Below, piece by piece: positions 58,645 through 64,000 of a stretch of 64,000 bases of DNA (position 1 is the first letter of the stretch; each line of letters opens with the position of its first letter). Both the position numbers and the translations under genes were made by a program. The DNA is taken from assembly GCF_951801035.1 (NCBI RefSeq), contig NZ_CATOKT010000004.1. One strand, written 5' to 3'. Source of the DNA: Adlercreutzia sp910585575 (GTDB lineage: Bacteria; Actinomycetota; Coriobacteriia; Coriobacteriales; Eggerthellaceae). The notes beneath the pieces are model-generated. The model was not told the origin of the DNA and did not search any database. It saw only the letters and a program-made list of their open reading frames with translations.

Positions 58645-61134
58645 TCAAAGTGCGAAGCGGTCGCGAGCTCGTTGGGGCTTGGCGGCGGCTGAGGTGGCGC
58701 GGGCGGCTTCCTGACGGTCACGATGCCAGTTCATGAGGTAGAGCACGCAGTCGGTGCGATTGCTGGCGCGCAGGCGCTCGATTTGATGCTCGAAGAGCGC
58801 TTCGTCATCAAGAAAGCCCTCTTCGGCCAATGCGCGCACGAGGGCAATGTCCCCCTCGCGGGCCACGGCGGCCATGGCGTCCGTCGCTCGTTCGCGCAGC
58901 GCATCCACTATGCGCGCGGCCATGGCGGGTTCCAAGCGGAAAGGTGCCGCCAAGCGGTGGAGCAGGGCACCCAAATGATCAGGCAAGCCACGTCCGGCCA
59001 GTAGCTGGGTGTCGTAACGCTCGAAATCGAAGGGAATGCCGTCGGGTGCGTCGGTCAAGAAACAGCTGATGAGCTGGTCGGAGGTGATATGGACGACGGT
59101 ATCGGCTGCGGCTAGGCGCACCACGGCGTACTCGAAACTGCCCTCGCCGATGGAGGTAACGGTGGCGGGGATGAGCACCGGCCCCACTAGCGTGCGCGAG
59201 CAGAAGCAGTGAGCGCCGATGCTTTGCAGCCCCTCGGACAGCATGAGTTTGCGGGTCCCCTTCGCGGTGTTGCCATCGGCAATGACGCGGACCGTTTCGG
59301 GGATGATCAGGGTGGCCGGCGCCGTGATCAAGGCGCGCTCGGCTATGGCCGTGAGCGCGGCTCCTTCCACGGCCCGCGGCAGCGCAAGGCGATCAGCCGT
59401 GGAGACAGGCGCCACCATGGCACTGGCAGCACTAGCGGCAATTTCGCGGGGCGAAAGCATGGCAGCCCCCTGCACGCGGGCGTGAGCTGCCGACGAGAAA
59501 CGCCGCGAAACCGAATCCGGCGCAGGCGGTCCAGCCACGAGATGAGCCTCGCGGGCAACAGAGGATGAACGCGCAGCTCCGGACGCAATGCAAGCGTCGC
59601 CATCCATCGCCCGGCTCACTTCCATACGCACATCATCGGGCAGACCATCCTCTTCATGCGTCGCACTGAATCCGTACCAGCATTCTTCCTGTTCAACCGC
59701 TTGATAGTCGGTAATGCGACCGCCGCAGCGGGCGACAACGCGCTTCAATGCTGCGGGGTTGTCCGATCGCCAAAGGGTCTCTGGGGGCACCGAGCCGTCG
59801 ACGCGCTCAAGCGATAAGGGCGCATCTAGCACCCGCGGCGGGGGGCAGCCCTTCGCAAAAGCAGCCGCACCCATGATACGGATGCCCGGGGGGAGCGCCA
59901 CTTCCTCATCGTAGGGCGCCTCAACGAAGAGGAGTCGCGACGGCACAGCAGGGCGAGGCGAGGCTGCGGAAGCAAGCGCCGATCCAGAGTCCTCCGCGGA
60001 CGCTGCTTTGTCCTCCCTTGCACGGGACGCGCAAACTGCGGCGTTTTCGCACATATCGGAATCGCACGCCGCGGCTTCGTTGGCGCCCATGCCGTTTTCG
60101 CAGGGTACCGCGCCTCCATGCGCGGCATTGCCATCGGCGCTCCCGCGCAACCGCTCCATCAGGCAGCCGTCTTGCACGAAGAATGTTTCATTCTGGGGAT
60201 GCACCTGATAGCGACGGGCTTCCAGGCGCGGCGAAGGAAGCGCCATGTCGAGAGGGTCGGGATCGCAGGTGCGCACGTTGCGACCTAGGTAGATCGTCTC
60301 GGCGCATACCGAGCCGAAAGCTTGGGCGCCTACCACCTCTACGCTATCCGGAACCACCAGGAGCCGCACGCGCACGCCACTAGTGAAACGGCGCGCGAAG
60401 GCCTCGGAGGCAATGCGCACCACAGGGCGTCCTCCAATAGACGACGGCACGACAACTACCAAGTTATCGGCAGGAAGCCCGTGCTCGGCTAGCACCGAAA
60501 GATGCACAGCAGACAGCGCGTAGCCCTCGCCGTCCTCGCGTACTTTCACGGGCACATTGAGCGCGAAGCGTTCTTCTTCGCCGGCAACGCCATTGAGTGC
60601 AATTGTTTCACGGATTTCGCTCGGTGTTTCACGGCTAGCAAGGGGTGTTTCACGGTCGTAATCGAGTGTTTCACGGCAACTATGTGCAGCACCGCTCGCG
60701 CTATCTCCGCCCTGCGATTCTTCACCGCGCCACGGCGGCGTTAAACCCGCTTCCCAGAGCTGATGAGGTGCCATGCCAGCAGTCGAAGATGCCGCATCCG
60801 CCCTCCCAACCGCCGCCTTCGGCCCAGCGCCGTGCACCGCATCGCCGATCAGGGACTCGCGCTCCTCGTCGGAGATGCCCATGCCAAGCGCGCCCACAAT
60901 AAGCAGGTCGCCATCAGTGCCGTCGAGCTCGTTACGCTCATCGAGGGCGGCATCGTGCACCCAAGGCTTGAAAGGCGCTAGCTGGGGCGCCCAGTTCTCC
61001 CCTTCAATGGGATGCCCGGGAATCTCGACAGTTACCTCGTCGAGGGAAAGCTCCAACGGATGCTGTTGCGTTTGCGCAATGATCTCACTTAACGCAGTGA
61101 AGCCGTCTCGGTTAACCAGGTAGTGATCGCTCAT
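58645..61134 (-). CDS. Large soluble protein with BspA-like leucine-rich repeats
   Basis: This 829-residue protein has no signal peptide or membrane segment. LRR_5-type segments appear near 240-300 (VVVPSSIGGRPVVRIASEAF, VVPDSVEVVGAQAFG) and near 600-690 (LIIPETVRVIADG, LMLSEGLQSIGAHCF, LIPATVTSIGEGSFEY), separated by a long irregular region rich in Ala, Ser and Cys. Near 154-182 a heptad RET-x4 occurs four times. The C-terminus is helical (AALREGD-like, LVRALAEEGFLDDEALF). ATG 61134 gives a plain soluble start, though its ribosome-binding site is weak (GAAGG, 12 nt). It is divergent from the VWA/MoxR pair by 115 bp. Function unknown; LRR_5 proteins usually bind other proteins. Confidence 0.82.
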   Translation of the reverse strand: MSDHYLVNRDGFTALSEIIAQTQQHPLELSLDEVTVEIPGHPIEGENWAPQLAPFKPWVHDAALDERNELDGTDGDLLIVGALGMGISDEERESLIGDAVHGAGPKAAVGRADAASSTAGMAPHQLWEAGLTPPWRGEESQGGDSASGAAHSCRETLDYDRETPLASRETPSEIRETIALNGVAGEEERFALNVPVKVREDGEGYALSAVHLSVLAEHGLPADNLVVVVPSSIGGRPVVRIASEAFARRFTSGVRVRLLVVPDSVEVVGAQAFGSVCAETIYLGRNVRTCDPDPLDMALPSPRLEARRYQVHPQNETFFVQDGCLMERLRGSADGNAAHGGAVPCENGMGANEAAACDSDMCENAAVCASRAREDKAASAEDSGSALASAASPRPAVPSRLLFVEAPYDEEVALPPGIRIMGAAAFAKGCPPPRVLDAPLSLERVDGSVPPETLWRSDNPAALKRVVARCGGRITDYQAVEQEECWYGFSATHEEDGLPDDVRMEVSRAMDGDACIASGAARSSSVAREAHLVAGPPAPDSVSRRFSSAAHARVQGAAMLSPREIAASAASAMVAPVSTADRLALPRAVEGAALTAIAERALITAPATLIIPETVRVIADGNTAKGTRKLMLSEGLQSIGAHCFCSRTLVGPVLIPATVTSIGEGSFEYAVVRLAAADTVVHITSDQLISCFLTDAPDGIPFDFERYDTQLLAGRGLPDHLGALLHRLAAPFRLEPAMAARIVDALRERATDAMAAVAREGDIALVRALAEEGFLDDEALFEHQIERLRASNRTDCVLYLMNWHRDRQEAARATSAAAKPQRARDRFAL
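60604..60676. repeat. Four TGTTTCACGG copies at 21-bp spacing
   Basis: TGTTTCACGG occurs at 60604, 60625, 60646 and 60667. Each copy encodes Arg-Glu-Thr on the minus strand with the same codons CGT GAA ACA. The 11-bp spacers are not alike. Confidence 0.95.
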
Positions 61135-61249
61135 AACTTTTGTGCACCTTCCCAAAAGAGGCCTCTCCCCAGCGTTTACCGCCTTTCTGCGCCATGCTAC
61201 ACTACGGGCGAGCAGCGAAGCAAGGGGACGGGCGAGCAAAGGAGGGACC

Positions 61250-62911
61250 ATGCAGGAACGCACTACTTCCGCGCCATTGCCTTCTTCCTCGCTGGCACCG
61301 GCTCCTTCCTCCCCGGCAGCGGCCCCTTCCTCCGGCTCATCGGCTTCTTCACGCAACTCAAGCGGCGGCGCGGCCTCCTCCCTCACTCCCCTCGCTCTTG
61401 ACGCCCTGGCTCTGGTGCAGAACGAACTGCTGGTCAGCCTGCGCTTTATGAGCGCTGCGTTCGCGCGCCTGGAGCCCTTGCCCCTGACGGGCGCCACCTT
61501 CGCCGCCGACGGTGCGCATCTGCGCTTCGACCCCGCCTGGTGGGCGCGTCTCTATGCCACGGACAGCGCCTCGGCAGCCCGCGCCTACCTGCACATCATT
61601 CTCCACAACGTGTTCCTGCACCTGTATCCCGGCGCCGGCATCGAGCCCGATTTGTGGGACATCGCCTGCGACATGGTAGTGGAATCAGTCATCGACCAGC
61701 TGGACTTACCCGCTACGCGCACACCCCAAGCTGCAGCCTGCCGTCCCGAGCTGGAGCGCATGGCCGAAGAGGCAGGTCTCATGACCGCCGAGCGCGTCTA
61801 CGCCGCCCTGCGCGAGCGGCGAGCGAACGGCGCCACCGACGAAGACCTGGCCCGCCTGGGCGCGCGCTTCTACGTCGACGATCACCGTCCCTGGCACGCC
61901 ATCGCCATCGGCGAAGGGGCCGCAGGCGCCCCCGAAGAGGGCGACGCCGCCGAGGGCGAAGGCCGCCGCGCGGCGCCCGCAGGCAAAGCCGGCATTTCCG
62001 GCACTGACATGGACATGCCCGAAGAAGCTGAGGACGCCCCCTATTCGCACAAGGCCGAGCAGGCCATGGGGTCGGCCGACATCACCCAGAAAGAAGCGCC
62101 CCAAAACGCTGCGCCCGCCGTGGGCGAGCGCCTGGCGGACACGGTGCAGCTGGACCGCTCCCGCGAGCAGTGGGAAAACGCCGCCTTGGAAATGGGCATT
62201 CAGCTGGATGCCTACGCGCGTCTGTGGGGCATCGAGGGCTCGAACTTGGCCATGAACCTGCGCAAGGTCACCCGCGAAAAGCACGACTACCGCGCTTTTC
62301 TGCGCAAATTCGCCCGCATGGGCGAGCAGATTCGCGTGAACGACGATGAGTTCGACTACGTGTTCTACTGCTACGGCCTTTCCCTTTACGGCAACTTGCC
62401 CCTGGTGGAACCCGTGGAATTTGCCGAAGAGAAGCGCATTCGCGACTTCGTTATTGCCATCGACACCTCGGCGTCCACCAAAGACGGCCTGGTGCGTAAG
62501 TTCATCGAGCGCACCTACTCCATCTTGGCCGACGAGACTAGCTTCTTCTCGAAAATGAACGTGCTCATCATCCAGTGCGACGCCGCCGTGACCGATGTCA
62601 CCCGCATCGAGAGCCTGCGCGACCTTGACCGCTACCTGGATCACCTGGAAATCCGCGGTTTGGGCGGTACCGATTTCCGCCCGGTGTTCGACTACGTCGA
62701 CGAGGCCCTTATGCGTGGCGACCTGGACGATTTAGGCGGCCTCATTTACTTCACCGACGGCCAGGGCACCTACCCCAAGCATCGCCCCGCCTACGAAACC
62801 GCCTTTGTGTTTCTAGATTCCGACGATGCGGCCCACAGTGCCCCCGTGCCCCCGTGGGCCATGAAAGTAGTACTGGACGAAACCTTCGTGCTTGAGAACG
62901 AACCCCTGTAA
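61250..62911 (+). CDS. VWA-like protein with degenerate metallopeptidase-like domain
   Basis: This 553-residue protein has a Ser/Ala/Pro-rich start (1-45), a DUF2201-type N-terminal domain (about 45-200) and a C-terminal VWA-like domain (about 400-553). The VWA part has a metal-site pattern DTSAS near 405, GGTDF near 475 and TDGQG near 505. In the N-terminal domain the stretch where a HExxH zinc motif is expected reads LHNVFLH, with Asn in place of Glu. The middle is acidic and variable. GGAGGG lies 3 nt before ATG 61250. It is followed after 22 nt by a MoxR ATPase, the standard MoxR-VWA pairing thought to remodel or assemble protein complexes. Confidence 0.88.
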   Translation: MQERTTSAPLPSSSLAPAPSSPAAAPSSGSSASSRNSSGGAASSLTPLALDALALVQNELLVSLRFMSAAFARLEPLPLTGATFAADGAHLRFDPAWWARLYATDSASAARAYLHIILHNVFLHLYPGAGIEPDLWDIACDMVVESVIDQLDLPATRTPQAAACRPELERMAEEAGLMTAERVYAALRERRANGATDEDLARLGARFYVDDHRPWHAIAIGEGAAGAPEEGDAAEGEGRRAAPAGKAGISGTDMDMPEEAEDAPYSHKAEQAMGSADITQKEAPQNAAPAVGERLADTVQLDRSREQWENAALEMGIQLDAYARLWGIEGSNLAMNLRKVTREKHDYRAFLRKFARMGEQIRVNDDEFDYVFYCYGLSLYGNLPLVEPVEFAEEKRIRDFVIAIDTSASTKDGLVRKFIERTYSILADETSFFSKMNVLIIQCDAAVTDVTRIESLRDLDRYLDHLEIRGLGGTDFRPVFDYVDEALMRGDLDDLGGLIYFTDGQGTYPKHRPAYETAFVFLDSDDAAHSAPVPPWAMKVVLDETFVLENEPL

Positions 62912-62933
62912 TGCCCGTTAGCAAGGAGCCCCT

Positions 62934-64000
62934 ATGAACATCCGTGAAGCCAAGCAGCAAATTCGCAACGCCATGGTGGCCTACTTCACCAAGGACGAAT
63001 TCGGCAACTACCTGCTGCCACCGGAGCGCCAACGCCCCGTGTTCCTCATCGGTGCGCCCGGCATTGGCAAGACGGCCATCATGGAGCAAATTGCCCGCGA
63101 GCTGGAAGTGGGATTCGTGGCCTACTCCATGACGCACCATACGCGCCAAAGCGCCCTGGGCCTCCCCTTTATTGCCAGCAAGAACTACGGCGGCGTGGAG
63201 TACCAGGTGTCGGAGTACACCATGAGCGAGATCATTGCCTCGGTTTACGAGGCCATGGAGGAAACGGGTCGCACCGAGGGCATCCTGTTCCTGGACGAGA
63301 TCAACTGCGTATCCGAGACCCTGACTCCAGCCATGCTGCAGTTTCTGCAGTACAAGGTGTTCGGCCGCCACAAGGTGCCCGATGGGTGGATTGTGGTGAC
63401 CGCCGGCAATCCGCCGGAGTACAACCGCACGGCCCACGACTTCGACATTGCCACCTGGGACCGCTTGAAGCGCATCGACGTGGAGCCCGACTACGACGTG
63501 TGGCGCGAGTACGCCGTGTCGGCCGAAGTGCATCCGGCCGTCATCACCTACCTGGATATCGAGCGCAGCCATTTCTACGCCGTGGAAGCCACGCCCGACG
63601 GCGCCTCCTTCGTGACGGCCCGCGGCTGGGACGACCTTTCCGCCATGATCAAGCTCTACGAAGCCCAAGGGATCTTGGTGGACGAGCTGCTGGTGGAGCA
63701 GTACGTGCAGAATCCGGACATTGCCAAGCGCTTCGCCCTGTACTACGACCTCTTCACGAAGTACCGCTCGGATTATCAGATCGATCGCATCCTGGACGGC
63801 ACCGCCGATGCGGCGTTGGCTGAGCGCGCGCGACTGGCACCCTTTGACGAGCGCGTGGCCGTTATGGGTCTCATCGTGGACGCTACGGTGGGACAGCTGC
63901 GCAGCGCCGTGCTAGAGGAGAAGGCGGCAGCCTTTGCGCACCAGGCCTTAGGGGAGCTGAAGGAAGGGGTCTTTAGCTGTGGCCTTATCGAAAGTGATGA
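62934..64000 (+). CDS. MoxR-type AAA+ ATPase, 3' end outside window
   Basis: The frame is open to the right edge (355 codons). Walker A is GAPGIGKT near residue 43-50, Walker B is ILFLDEIN near 117-124, and sensor 1 lies in VVTAGNPPEYN. These mark a MoxR-like AAA+ ATPase, which uses ATP to remodel client complexes together with a VWA protein. AAGGAG lies 6 nt before the ATG, and the gene follows its VWA partner by 22 nt in one operon. Confidence 0.93.
   Translation, partial: MNIREAKQQIRNAMVAYFTKDEFGNYLLPPERQRPVFLIGAPGIGKTAIMEQIARELEVGFVAYSMTHHTRQSALGLPFIASKNYGGVEYQVSEYTMSEIIASVYEAMEETGRTEGILFLDEINCVSETLTPAMLQFLQYKVFGRHKVPDGWIVVTAGNPPEYNRTAHDFDIATWDRLKRIDVEPDYDVWREYAVSAEVHPAVITYLDIERSHFYAVEATPDGASFVTARGWDDLSAMIKLYEAQGILVDELLVEQYVQNPDIAKRFALYYDLFTKYRSDYQIDRILDGTADAALAERARLAPFDERVAVMGLIVDATVGQLRSAVLEEKAAAFAHQALGELKEGVFSCGLIESD

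Noticed and set aside
60604..60676. True parS centromere
   Set aside because: Only half-sites in one orientation are present, not the 16-bp palindrome, and no parA/parB gene is nearby; kept as a finding, not annotated as parS.

Overview
The window looks like a high-GC actinobacterial chromosome of class Coriobacteriia, most likely family Eggerthellaceae. This rests on two DmsABC-type molybdoenzyme operons, each divergent from a membrane-spanning LuxR-type regulator (an arrangement I know from Eggerthella and relatives), very long surface proteins, LPxTG-type anchors and strong GC bias. It is an inference from gene content; no species marker is present.

Layout. Positions 1-24,347 (minus strand) hold a small membrane-protein gene overlapping the start of one uninterrupted reading frame of at least 7,940 codons that leaves the window on the left. 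Positions 24,459-25,868 encode a parvulin-type foldase lipoprotein. Positions 26,170-31,893 hold a LytTR two-component system and a 1,196-residue LPETG surface protein. Positions 32,103-33,896 hold a hipBA toxin-antitoxin pair and tRNA-Ala(GGC). Positions 34,076-36,412 encode a papain-like surface protease. Positions 36,807-43,468 are housekeeping: an Mrp ATPase, a small unknown protein, a metF / activation-domain / metH operon with split methionine synthase, and a phosphoesterase. Positions 43,517-58,030 hold two complex iron-sulfur molybdoenzyme operons, each read away from its own LuxR-type regulator. After a repeat-rich gap, 58,645-64,000 holds a leucine-rich-repeat protein divergent from a VWA protein and a MoxR AAA+ ATPase cut by the right edge.

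How the parts fit. The left half is devoted to secreted and anchored proteins plus a foldase. The right half is anaerobic respiration, with catalytic A subunits carrying twin-arginine signals, four-cluster B subunits, membrane C anchors and one TorD-type chaperone. The methionine operon is B12-dependent, with the reactivation domain encoded separately.

Most notable observations: (1) the giant frame and its small upstream neighbour share a 62-residue ungapped leader containing HWHTEV, about half identical; (2) the two sortase-anchored proteins share a 70-bp gapless upstream block placed like a promoter/operator; (3) a 78-bp composite repeat is present as an inverted pair at 58.1-58.4 kb; (4) a 10-bp sequence identical to a parS half-site recurs four times at exactly 21-bp spacing inside the leucine-rich-repeat gene; (5) a dmsC 3'-end remnant lies just behind an intact dmsC.
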